A stretch of 50,350 nucleotides of DNA from an uncultured Kangiellaceae bacterium. Lineage in GTDB: Bacteria > Pseudomonadota > Gammaproteobacteria > Enterobacterales > Kangiellaceae. Position numbers and translations under genes: made by a program. Of the stretch, positions 1 to 7,525 are shown one piece after another. Each line of letters opens with the position of its first letter. Positions within the stretch are counted from its first letter, which is position 1. The DNA lies in the NCBI GenBank assembly GCA_905479925.1, contig CAJQOL010000146.1, positions 1 to 50,350 of the forward strand. Direction: 5' to 3'. The notes beneath the pieces are model-generated. The model was not told where the DNA came from. It did no database searches and saw nothing but the letters and a program-made list of their open reading frames with translations.

Positions 1-407
1 GGGTCTTCATTATCAAAAATAGTAATTTTTTCCTGTATATCAACTGTTCTTGTTGACTCTCCCCTAACAACCTCTAATTTAGACTCAACAGAAATACTAT
101 TCCCTGCGGTTACAACAGTACCAGGCATTAGCTTAGATTCGTAGGAAATCAACTGTGGCTCAGAGGGTAGTTTATTGTGAGTTTTCATGTAGTTATTAAC
201 CACTTCATCCTCGTCATTTACCTGTTTTGACTGGTAATCAACCACCATATCATAAATAAGTTTGGCCGCTATCCCAACAGCGATTACCGTCCCTATTTGC
301 TTCCAACGTTTACTACTAACACCACCACAACCGGCAGTTGTTATTAATGTTAACGAAAGAAATAATGCTACATATCGGTTTCTATTTGAAATTTTGCTTG
401 AAGCCAT
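1..407 (-). CDS. Partial lipoprotein of unknown function (C-terminus outside window)
   Basis: An open minus-strand frame starts with ATG at 407 and runs off the left edge, giving 135 residues. A purine-rich GGGGGGCGG ribosome site lies just upstream. The N-terminus is a lipoprotein signal: basic MASSKISNRNR, a hydrophobic stretch, then lipobox TTAGC followed by GGVSSKRWK. A second hydrophobic stretch (IGTVIAVGIAAKLIY) follows at once, then a hydrophilic part with a beta-rich segment. The gene starts 69 bp after the stop of the upstream kinase gene in the same direction, so the two are probably cotranscribed. I do not recognise the family. The mature N-terminus may sit in either membrane; the residues after the cysteine do not include an Asp at +2. 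Confidence 0.72.
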   Translation of the reverse strand, partial: MASSKISNRNRYVALFLSLTLITTAGCGGVSSKRWKQIGTVIAVGIAAKLIYDMVVDYQSKQVNDEDEVVNNYMKTHNKLPSEPQLISYESKLMPGTVVTAGNSISVESKLEVVRGESTRTVDIQEKITIFDNED

Positions 408-476
408 AATCCGCCCCCCAAAGGTATTCGATAAAAACAACGTCAAGCGCTATGTTATCACGCTTGCAGAAATACT

Positions 477-2435
477 CTATTCTATCTCAATTTTTTTCTT
501 AACCCGATTTAACGCATCGGTTGCGTCTTTCTTTAGTTTAATCGCTTTAGCGTAGCCAGGCAAAAATTCTAACGCCGACTCAGATTTAGCAATGGCACAG
601 CTATAATCAAGCTTTTTCAGACATTGATAGCCGTCCTGCAGCACTTTATCCGCTCTTTGCAAATTAGCCTGACGTTGCTTTTCCGCAAAGGTTGCACTTT
701 GCAGCACTTCCGTTGCCGATTCAGAATTAGGTTTTAGTTCAAGCGCTTGCCTTGCTTTCTCCGCTGCGCAATTAAACGCCTGCCGATCAAAACACTCATT
801 TGCGTCCTCTAAGTATTTTTTAAATTGCTGGTCAGTTTTGATATTATCAACGCGTTGTTTTTCAAAGGCTAGTTCGCTTTCTTTGGCTAGCTGCTGAGCC
901 TTAAAGTTAGAATCGTCAATAGCAAGCGCCTGTTTAGCATTTTCAAGCGCACAGCTAAAACGGGCTTCCGCAAAACATTGGTTTCCTTTACTCAAAAATT
1001 GTTGAACAGACAAAGTACGTATTCTAGCGTCGACTTTGTTCCTCATCAAAGTTAATTGTTCGGGCTGAGGTTCGAGCTGAGACAACTGAGCTAAAGGGGC
1101 TACCGAGCATTCGGTTGAGCTTTGTTCTGCTAGACAGCTTTCTATCTCCTCTACCAACTTAGCGATTGTCGCATTTCTACTTAAAACCAACGCTTGTTGG
1201 TAATTTGGGCTTAACTCCAAAATAGCCGAAGCACTCTCAATGGCGCACTGAAAGTCCTTATCAACAAAACATTGGTTTGCCTTGGTAAGCGTTTCTTCTA
1301 CTTTACGGCTCAATTCATTAGGTGCAAAAAATTGGTTGTAACTAAACCAAGCTAAGGCACTTAACAGAACCAAAGAAATACTCCTGTATATTGGTGCTTT
1401 GGGCACAGTTACCAGTGCCAACATCAACTCTCTGATACTGCCAATACGGTTTTCGCGACGAAGTTCTAACCCTTGAGAAAGCGCTTTCCATTGGCGCTTG
1501 CTTAGTCCCTCGATTTTCTCCGGCTTCAGCCCTTTTGCCAAAGCCGTCGCAGCGGACTGTTTTGCAAAGGGGTGCTTACCGGTAAATAATTCGTAAGCGA
1601 TAACCGCCGCTGCAAAAACATCATCACTCGGATCCGGAGCTTGTCGACCTATCATTTCTAAACTGGCATAAGCAGGCGTAATAGCACCAATTCTTCCCGC
1701 GTCAAAATGGTCAAGATTCTTGGACTCAAGAACAAATCTCGCAATGCCAAAATCAAGTACTTTTGTGCCATTTTCCTTAGTGACAAAAATATTGCCCGGT
1801 TTAAGATCCGAATGAACAATTCCTTTTTTATGAGCATAATCGAGCGCTTGGCAGTAATCTTCAAAAATCTCAAGAGCAAGCTCTTTTTCTAGCCCTTGGT
1901 TCGCATGCTCAGCGATAAACGTTTCTAAGTCTTGACCATCTAACAACTCCATGGTCATAAAGATCGCGTCGGCATCTCTATCAAAATCGTGAACGGTGAC
2001 AATATTAGGGTGTGAAAGTAAGTGTGAACGACTAGCTTCTCGTTGTAACGATATAAAGGCATCAGGATGCTCTTTAAAATCACTGTTTAAAATTTTCACA
2101 GCGACATAAGGCGTCATATCGCGCGCTTCAACTTTGCGCAAGTCTTGAGCTTTGTATACAGTGCCCATACCGCCAGCACCTAATGCTTCCATTAAAACAA
2201 AACGATTATTCAGAATAATCTTGTTTTCAGCAAGCGCACGGTCAGCGTCTTCTTTAGCTGTAATAAACCCTTGCTCAGTTTGCTCAGACTGCATTTGAGT
2301 ATCTATTTGAGTCAGCGCTTTTTGTTGTGCATCTGATAATGGGTGGTTTGTTTCAGAAATAGACGGCGGGACTACGGAATCCGAAAGGACCGTTTCTGAC
2401 TGGCTTTGATGAGCTTTTTTATCTTTTTTATTCAT
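477..2435 (-). CDS. Membrane Ser/Thr protein kinase with periplasmic cysteine-paired TPR-like repeats
   Basis: This is a Hanks-type kinase. From ATG 2435 (652 aa) it has glycine loop GAGGMGTVYKA (about 86-96), VAVKIL lysine (about 114), catalytic loop HSDLKPGN (208-215, HSD in place of HRD, also seen in other proteobacterial kinases) and DFG (228-230). The kinase core ends near 345. One membrane segment (about 352-370, ISLVLLSALAWFSY) separates it from a C-terminal half predicted periplasmic. That half has TPR-like helical repeats in which cysteines recur as C-x7-C (389/397, 487/495, 548/556, 605/613), plus a C-x8-C at 434/443. A TTG nine codons upstream (2462) is a less likely start. The N-terminal 70 residues are low-complexity and polar. 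Substrate unknown. The gene is followed by the partial lipoprotein. Confidence 0.9.
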   Translation of the reverse strand: MNKKDKKAHQSQSETVLSDSVVPPSISETNHPLSDAQQKALTQIDTQMQSEQTEQGFITAKEDADRALAENKIILNNRFVLMEALGAGGMGTVYKAQDLRKVEARDMTPYVAVKILNSDFKEHPDAFISLQREASRSHLLSHPNIVTVHDFDRDADAIFMTMELLDGQDLETFIAEHANQGLEKELALEIFEDYCQALDYAHKKGIVHSDLKPGNIFVTKENGTKVLDFGIARFVLESKNLDHFDAGRIGAITPAYASLEMIGRQAPDPSDDVFAAAVIAYELFTGKHPFAKQSAATALAKGLKPEKIEGLSKRQWKALSQGLELRRENRIGSIRELMLALVTVPKAPIYRSISLVLLSALAWFSYNQFFAPNELSRKVEETLTKANQCFVDKDFQCAIESASAILELSPNYQQALVLSRNATIAKLVEEIESCLAEQSSTECSVAPLAQLSQLEPQPEQLTLMRNKVDARIRTLSVQQFLSKGNQCFAEARFSCALENAKQALAIDDSNFKAQQLAKESELAFEKQRVDNIKTDQQFKKYLEDANECFDRQAFNCAAEKARQALELKPNSESATEVLQSATFAEKQRQANLQRADKVLQDGYQCLKKLDYSCAIAKSESALEFLPGYAKAIKLKKDATDALNRVKKKIEIE

Positions 2436-2538
2436 CACGTCTAAAATCAGTAAGTTAAACAAACTAGTTAATTTCTCACATTTAGATAAGCGAGAAGCAT
2501 TTGTTATTCTACTCTAATTGCGGACTAGCTGAAAAGAA

Positions 2539-3069
2539 CTAGCTCAAAGTTTGCCAATTGACCTCACATTCACCATTTTCAAAGGTAATCAACGCCGATT
2601 CTCCCGTTATGAGAACCGAAAAATTCATGGTGCGTTGGCATAACGAGGCTAGTTGTTGAATTTCATGCCAATTAAATCGATAGAAATGAGCGTTTAGTTG
2701 AACAAATTTTTCTCTGGATTGTGCCCACCATACATCGGATTTAGAGTTAAAGCTAAATACCTCAACAGAACTTGCTTTACGCGTTGCTTTTTTTATTCGC
2801 TCAACCTCCGGTTCACCAACATCTAACCAACGTTCAATTTGACCGTCAAGACTAATTTTCCAGATGTCGGGTTGTTCAACCTCACTAAGCCCTTTGGTAA
2901 ATTCAAGACCTTGCTCTGCGTTAACGCAAAAAGCGACCACTCTAGCCATCATTCGCTCAAGTGTTTCCGATGGATGCTGTGCAATGGTCAAACCAAAGCT
3001 ATCATAATAATCCCTATTGAGATCGGATAAGGTGATATTCGTTTTATATATTGTGGGTTTTAGCGCCAT
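2539..3069 (-). CDS. yaeQ: YaeQ family protein
   Basis: The protein of 176 residues begins MALKPTIYKTNITLSDLNR and continues with YYDSFGLTIAQHPSETLERMMARVVAF, the hallmark N-terminus of the YaeQ family (E. coli YaeQ is about 180 aa). Conserved family features seen here include the EGLEFTKGLSEVEQPDIW segment and DVGEPEVERIKKA. YaeQ proteins have a fold related to PD-(D/E)XK nucleases; a role linked to RfaH-dependent expression was proposed in E. coli, but the molecular function is not settled. The gene lies 103 bp upstream of the kinase start in the same direction and may share its transcript. Nothing in the sequence looks truncated. Confidence 0.93.
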   Translation of the reverse strand: MALKPTIYKTNITLSDLNRDYYDSFGLTIAQHPSETLERMMARVVAFCVNAEQGLEFTKGLSEVEQPDIWKISLDGQIERWLDVGEPEVERIKKATRKASSVEVFSFNSKSDVWWAQSREKFVQLNAHFYRFNWHEIQQLASLCQRTMNFSVLITGESALITFENGECEVNWQTLS

Positions 3070-3115
3070 CGTATTATTCCATTGGCCAAATTTAGGGAGT
3101 TAAGACAAGCAAGGC

Positions 3116-3135
3116 GAAGTCTACAGGAAGACTTC
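3116..3135. repeat. Short hairpin, 7-bp arms
   Basis: GAAGTCT (3116-3122) and AGACTTC (3129-3135) are perfect inverted arms around loop ACAGGA, followed by TTTG. It lies in the gap of about 280 bp between yaeQ and the Kazal lipoprotein. It could be a weak terminator or part of an intergenic repeat; there is no direct evidence for either. Confidence 0.45.
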
Positions 3136-3276
3136 TTTGACGGTAAGCCTTAAACTTATAGCCGTTAACAGCCGAGAAACGAGCAAGAAGTTAAAGAAAA
3201 GTGAGTAACCTAACGTCTAGGCTGCTTCTTAGATTAACCGACAGGGAGTTCGGACGGTATTTTAGAATGAGCGAAC

Positions 3277-3313
3277 AGCTCTTTTTTAATGTTAACCAAT
3301 TTAAAAAAGAGCT
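3277..3313. repeat. Perfect 13-bp inverted repeat
   Basis: AGCTCTTTTTTAA (3277-3289) is mirrored by TTAAAAAAGAGCT (3301-3313) with an 11-nt spacer. It lies 39 bp beyond the stop of the Kazal lipoprotein gene (minus strand), where a terminator would be expected. However, the stem is AT-rich and no T-run follows it, so it is not a textbook Rho-independent terminator. Confidence 0.5.
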
Positions 3314-3351
3314 AATAAGAGACAGAAAATAATTATTTATAAGCAGACTAA

Positions 3352-4203
3352 TTAGTCAAATGGCAACTCAAACGTATACGTACCAATACCTTCCAGAATA
3401 ACTGAGTGCTCGCCGCTTGCCTCGGGGTTTTCTGAACGATACATTTCCTTAAGCGGTAATAAATCAATAGTTTCTTCAATTCGAATGATAGCTTCACACA
3501 AATCCGTTGCAGTATAGCCAATTTGCCAGTTTGCTCCTAAGGGATCAGAGTCTATAAATTGATTATCCGCGTAAAGGCTAACGTCATGCGTACCGCAGCC
3601 TCCCGCTACTTCAAGCTCTAACATTGCATGGTCATCCTCTATGCTAGCACTAATTAAAGTGAAGTCTTGCACCAAAAGATCAAGCAAAGCAAAGTCCGTA
3701 ATATAAACAGGTCGTAAATCAAAACTAGCCTTTTCATCAAGTGCTCCACACTCTGAATCTAACGCAAACCAGGCATTTTCGACGGAGGCTGCACAACTAT
3801 TTGTAAAGGTCTGATAGCGAGCGGTTTCGCATGGTGCAGTCACACACTCAACACCCGCAAAACGTCGCTTAGCACAAACCGGCATATAATCAGCAGTACA
3901 AGCAGACTGTGTGCAGACTAAGTCATGGTTAGCACTCAAATCACAGGCTTGTCCGCCAGTAAACACAACATCAAAATTAAACAACGTTTGTCCATCGGCT
4001 AGCAAAAACTCAAAATTGCCATCCTCCTGTAAGGTATAGGTAACTTTCTCGACTGACTCGTAAATGATAATCGGTGAACTAATTCCGGAGGCTTTAATCA
4101 AAACAGATATTCGACTATCGGCATCATCAAACGTAGAATCAGAACTATCACTACCACACGCGGTTGCTAGCAACACTATTAATATGGGAATAATTATTTT
4201 CAT
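3352..4203 (-). CDS. Lipoprotein with a Kazal-type protease-inhibitor-like domain
   Basis: The protein has 283 residues with a clear lipoprotein signal MKIIIPILIVLLATAC (lipidated Cys about 16) followed by an acidic Ser/Asp linker. A cysteine-rich block at about 97-152 contains ADYMPVCA and TFTNSCAAS, the PVC...Y/FxNxC pattern of Kazal serine-protease-inhibitor domains, with an extra Cys-bearing insertion (VECVTAPCE). The remaining C-terminal part looks beta-rich and is unrecognised. Two residues after the lipid Cys are Gly-Ser, so outer-membrane sorting is plausible. An AGGAGT ribosome site stands a few bases before the ATG. The cell target is unknown: inhibition of foreign proteases is the family inference, but the reactive-site loop here is altered and activity cannot be judged. 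Confidence 0.82.
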   Translation of the reverse strand: MKIIIPILIVLLATACGSDSSDSTFDDADSRISVLIKASGISSPIIIYESVEKVTYTLQEDGNFEFLLADGQTLFNFDVVFTGGQACDLSANHDLVCTQSACTADYMPVCAKRRFAGVECVTAPCETARYQTFTNSCAASVENAWFALDSECGALDEKASFDLRPVYITDFALLDLLVQDFTLISASIEDDHAMLELEVAGGCGTHDVSLYADNQFIDSDPLGANWQIGYTATDLCEAIIRIEETIDLLPLKEMYRSENPEASGEHSVILEGIGTYTFELPFD

Positions 4204-4435
4204 TATATAACTCCTAAGGGGAAGTCCAAAGTATTGTTAATATTTCTATCAATCACTACAACTTGTGGAAATTGTAGCGAATCCCCTAAAACAAATCTGT
4301 TAACCGTTGGATGGTAATTGTTAAATAATGTAGCATATTGAAAGGGTATTTTGAATGGCCATAAAGGCTGAAATAGCACGATGAGTGATCACAGCCACAA
4401 AATGGCCAAGTTGAAACTCTATCTACTCATCAGTA

Positions 4436-5617
4436 TCAAGTTATTCCAACGGCGTTAATAAAGCTTGTTACGATCTTTTGATTCCCAAACTCTTCCGAGG
4501 AAGCTAACGAATCAACGTTAAAGCTGCGGAACTCTTCAAAGTAGCTACCATTGCGAAGGTAAACAAAATGACTAGACGGCTGTGCGGCAACTTCCGCATA
4601 ATGGCGTTCGGCTAGCTGATCAGTGATCTTGTTTTCATCCAACTGAATAATATCGGCGTCTCGTCTAATTAGGTTTTGCAACAAAATGTAGTTGCTTGCA
4701 GACAGATAGACCCTATCGGCCTTTCTTAACGCGTTGATGGCAGCAACAGTCAAACCTGCAATGTTGGCGCTGCCAAAGTCAACAAACGTCATAAAGGAAG
4801 TATTTGTGTCACTTGCTGAAGAGGCATTAGCTAAATGCTCCAAATCAGCATAACTATTCAAATTATCCTCCTCAGCCAAATTATCACTTGACGATGAATC
4901 GGCCACATTCTCTATCGTATTCCAACCGAGTACCGCTTCAAATAACTTCTCCCAAAACCTTTTACGTTGCTGCAAGCTTGTTAACTGCTTCGAAACCTCT
5001 GGACGAAGCAGGTTTATCTTGCTCAAGAAGGGCCCAATATTATGAGGCAACCACCACTCTATTTTCTCTCGTAACATTCTCGCCAAAACCGGACCGCTGC
5101 CGCCGCTAGAAATAGCAATGGTAAGCGGCGTTCTGTCAATTACACTCGGTGTTATAAACCGACACAATTGAGGCTGATCTACCACGTTTACCAAAACACC
5201 TAAACGCTCAGCGTCATTAAAAACTTGCTGATTAACCTCTAAATCATCAGTTGCGGCGATAACCATTAGTTTCGCTGTCACGTCATCGGCTATATAGCCA
5301 CGCCTTACCAAAGTCACCGACCCCCTATTAGCAACAGCTGTCGCATTTTTACTTTGGCTATGCGGGATGGCGCGGCTCAACTCTGCTTCACGAACAGAGT
5401 TAGGTTGTTGACCGGACAAGTCAACCGCTGGCTTTTGCGCGATTTGACTTTCCTGCTCACGAAGAAGGTCAAATTCGTTATGAAAGTCTTTTGCAATCAC
5501 GGTTAAGTTAGCGCCTGCAGCTAACAATTGCTTCGCTTTTCTTAGCGCTATATTACCGCCACCTACCACCAAACATGGTTTATTTTCTATCGACAAACTA
5601 ATCGGTAAATAATCCAT
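4436..5617 (-). CDS. cysG: Siroheme synthase (precorrin-2 dehydrogenase/ferrochelatase) with degenerate, truncated methyltransferase tail
   Basis: The start is taken at ATG 5617 because MDYLPISL is the family N-terminus; a frame open to 5734 only adds unrelated residues. The 393-aa protein has the NAD-binding VVGGGNIALRKA (about 17-28), AATDDLEVNQ, NVVDQPQLCRFITPS (144-158, with the Asp that is catalytic in CysG) and SSGGSGPVLARMLREKIE. These give precorrin-2 oxidation and iron insertion in siroheme synthesis. A polar insertion of about 40 residues (55-97) interrupts the first domain. Residues about 275-393 still resemble the start of the SUMT methyltransferase (FVDFGSANIAGLTVAAINALRKADRVYL, LIRRDAD), but the GxGxGD SAM motif is lost and more than half the domain is missing. 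This protein probably cannot methylate uroporphyrinogen III. Confidence 0.85.
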   Translation of the reverse strand: MDYLPISLSIENKPCLVVGGGNIALRKAKQLLAAGANLTVIAKDFHNEFDLLREQESQIAQKPAVDLSGQQPNSVREAELSRAIPHSQSKNATAVANRGSVTLVRRGYIADDVTAKLMVIAATDDLEVNQQVFNDAERLGVLVNVVDQPQLCRFITPSVIDRTPLTIAISSGGSGPVLARMLREKIEWWLPHNIGPFLSKINLLRPEVSKQLTSLQQRKRFWEKLFEAVLGWNTIENVADSSSSDNLAEEDNLNSYADLEHLANASSASDTNTSFMTFVDFGSANIAGLTVAAINALRKADRVYLSASNYILLQNLIRRDADIIQLDENKITDQLAERHYAEVAAQPSSHFVYLRNGSYFEEFRSFNVDSLASSEEFGNQKIVTSFINAVGIT

Positions 5618-5831
5618 TAACCACTCTTCATTACTAATTGGGCTTAAAAAAGGAAATGGCCCACCATTAAATAAACAGCAAGCCCATTGTGATAAAAGAA
5701 TTTTACGGATATTTGAATTTAGAACCAATAGCAAACCATTATATTCAAATAACCAATTGACCGAATGGCGATAGCTGAAATTCTGAAGGACAAATTTTAG
5801 GTGCTAGTGCAGTAACTACTGCTTAAATAAA

Positions 5832-7118
5832 TCACTCCAGCTCTTTGGCTATGGTATTTATGGCACTAGTCAAAACTCTAAGTTGCTGTTGAGTCATGAT
5901 ATAAGCTGGCATGATATAAAGGAGTTTTCCAAAAGGTCTAATCCAAACCCCTAGCTCGACAAGTCTAGGTTGAATCCAATGCATATCGACATCATTTTTA
6001 AGCTCCACCACACCGATTGCTCCCTTAACACGAACATCAGAAACGGATGACAACAATTGGCACGGCGATAGCTCTTCAATAAGCTGTTTCTCAATTGATG
6101 AGACTTGCTGCTGCCAACCTGCCCCTTTTAATAGCGTCAAACTCGCTAAAGCGACAGCACACGCAGTCGGGTTACCCATGAACGTTGGCCCGTGCATCAA
6201 ATTACCGCCTTCAAAACGGCTTATGCCCCGAGCAAGTTCTTCTTTACATAAAGTCGCAGCAAGCGACATGTAGCCCCCAGTAAGCGCTTTGCCTAAGCAT
6301 AAAATATCGGGACAAATGTCTGCTTGCTCGTAAGCAAACATAGTACCTGTGCGCCCAAACCCCGTTGCTATCTCGTCTAAAATCAGTAATACGTTATGTT
6401 CGTCACATAATCTACGAACTTGACGCAGGTACTCAGGACAATAAAAACGCATTCCTCCAGCTCCTTGAACCAACGGCTCAATAATAACTGCGGCAATCGA
6501 ATCAGCGTGTTCATTGATAGCTTGTTTAAACTCACGGATGTCGGATTCTTGCCAATCGCTATCGGAATGACAGCTCGGTGCTGATACAAAATAGTTATCC
6601 GCAAGAATTCCGCTGAACATGGCGTGCATTCCATTTTCAGGATCACAAACTGACATAGCTCCAAACGTATCACCATGATATCCATTCTTGATGGTTAAGA
6701 ACTTGGTCTTATTTTTCTTGCCAACTGAATAAAAATACTGAAGAGCCATTTTCATGGCCACTTCAACCGCTACTGAGCCAGAATCGGCAATAAAAACCTT
6801 CTGCAAATCGCGGTGCGTCATTGCTATCAGCGCTTTGCAAAGCTCAATCGCCGGCTTGTGAGTTAAGCCGCCAAACATCACATGGCTCATTTTACTGACT
6901 TGACCAGCGACTGCGTTATTAAGCACAGGATGATTATAACCATGAATGGTTGACCACCAAGATGCCATGCCGTCAATCACACGGCTACCATCGCTAAGGT
7001 TTAAATAGACACCATCCGCAGATTCAACACCAAACACGGGGGTTGGTTCTTCTAGGTTCGTATAGGGATGCCAGATATGGCTGCGGTCAAACGCAAGGTC
7101 AGAATCGGTTATAGGCAT
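5832..7118 (-). CDS. bioA: Adenosylmethionine-8-amino-7-oxononanoate aminotransferase (BioA)
   Basis: BioA transfers an amino group from S-adenosylmethionine to 7-keto-8-aminopelargonate, giving 7,8-diaminopelargonate for biotin synthesis. The 428-aa protein has the usual length. Family landmarks are IWHPYTNLEEPTP near the start, DGMASWWSTIHGYNHP, the glycine-rich GYHGDTFGAMSV, LILDEIATGFGRTG, and the PLP lysine in CLGKALTGGY (about K277). It is a cytosolic fold-type I class III aminotransferase. It stands apart from the other biotin genes (bioB-F-H-C-D lie at 37.4-42.4 kb), unlike the E. coli divergent bioA/bioBFCD arrangement. It is divergent from the exported amidohydrolase at 7526. Confidence 0.95.
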   Translation of the reverse strand: MPITDSDLAFDRSHIWHPYTNLEEPTPVFGVESADGVYLNLSDGSRVIDGMASWWSTIHGYNHPVLNNAVAGQVSKMSHVMFGGLTHKPAIELCKALIAMTHRDLQKVFIADSGSVAVEVAMKMALQYFYSVGKKNKTKFLTIKNGYHGDTFGAMSVCDPENGMHAMFSGILADNYFVSAPSCHSDSDWQESDIREFKQAINEHADSIAAVIIEPLVQGAGGMRFYCPEYLRQVRRLCDEHNVLLILDEIATGFGRTGTMFAYEQADICPDILCLGKALTGGYMSLAATLCKEELARGISRFEGGNLMHGPTFMGNPTACAVALASLTLLKGAGWQQQVSSIEKQLIEELSPCQLLSSVSDVRVKGAIGVVELKNDVDMHWIQPRLVELGVWIRPFGKLLYIMPAYIMTQQQLRVLTSAINTIAKELE

Positions 7119-7525
7119 AGATGTTCAATGTTGGCTAGCGGCGAATTAATAAAGCGCGATTATAGCGACGAAATCTAAATCCCTATATACCTATTAGGAA
7201 AGTTGGTTAACAGCAAATGTTTTTGTTTTCGCACTGCGGCAACTTCGTTAGCAATGGATAGAAAAATAATTGACTAAAAAGATACCGGGACAATTACCGA
7301 CGCAATTCCATATTAATAAGTTGCGTTGTCGATCTACCATAGAAAGGTAGCTTTCTGCTGCTAACCATAGGCTTTGCAAGAAACCTATCTCATTAGGATT
7401 GATCGGATTAAATATTAATTCGCTAACAATCTCAAAAAGGCTCTTATTGGTCGTATTCGGTTACTTTAGACAAAGCGGTCTATTTTCTATTAAACTGGCC
7501 GTATATCAACTAACTGAGTAGCCCC
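7119..7525. other. Divergent intergenic region between bioA and the amidohydrolase
   Basis: No gene is seen in this 407-bp gap. It holds candidate promoters for both flanking genes. A TATAAT hexamer reads on the minus strand at 7164-7159 toward bioA, with only a poor -35. A small hairpin AGAAAG-GTAG-CTTTCT lies near 7343-7358. I looked for the BirA operator half-sites (TTGTAAACC / GGTTTACAA) and found no convincing pair. Confidence 0.5.
7465..7493 (+). promoter_or_regulatory. Candidate sigma70 promoter for the amidohydrolase
   Basis: TTTAGA (7465-7470) and TATTAA (7488-7493) are separated by 17 bp, 32 bp ahead of the ATG at 7526. The hexamers match sigma70 only moderately; this is a pattern match without other support. 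Confidence 0.35.

Noticed and set aside
4204-4435. Missing SUMT remainder downstream of the siroheme synthase as a frameshifted piece
   Set aside because: The 232 bp is too short for the missing domain, and the part just past the stop that I read shows none of the SUMT motifs.
5618-5734. Upstream extension of the siroheme synthase frame
   Set aside because: The 39 extra residues do not resemble the family, whose N-terminus MDYLPISL begins at 5617.
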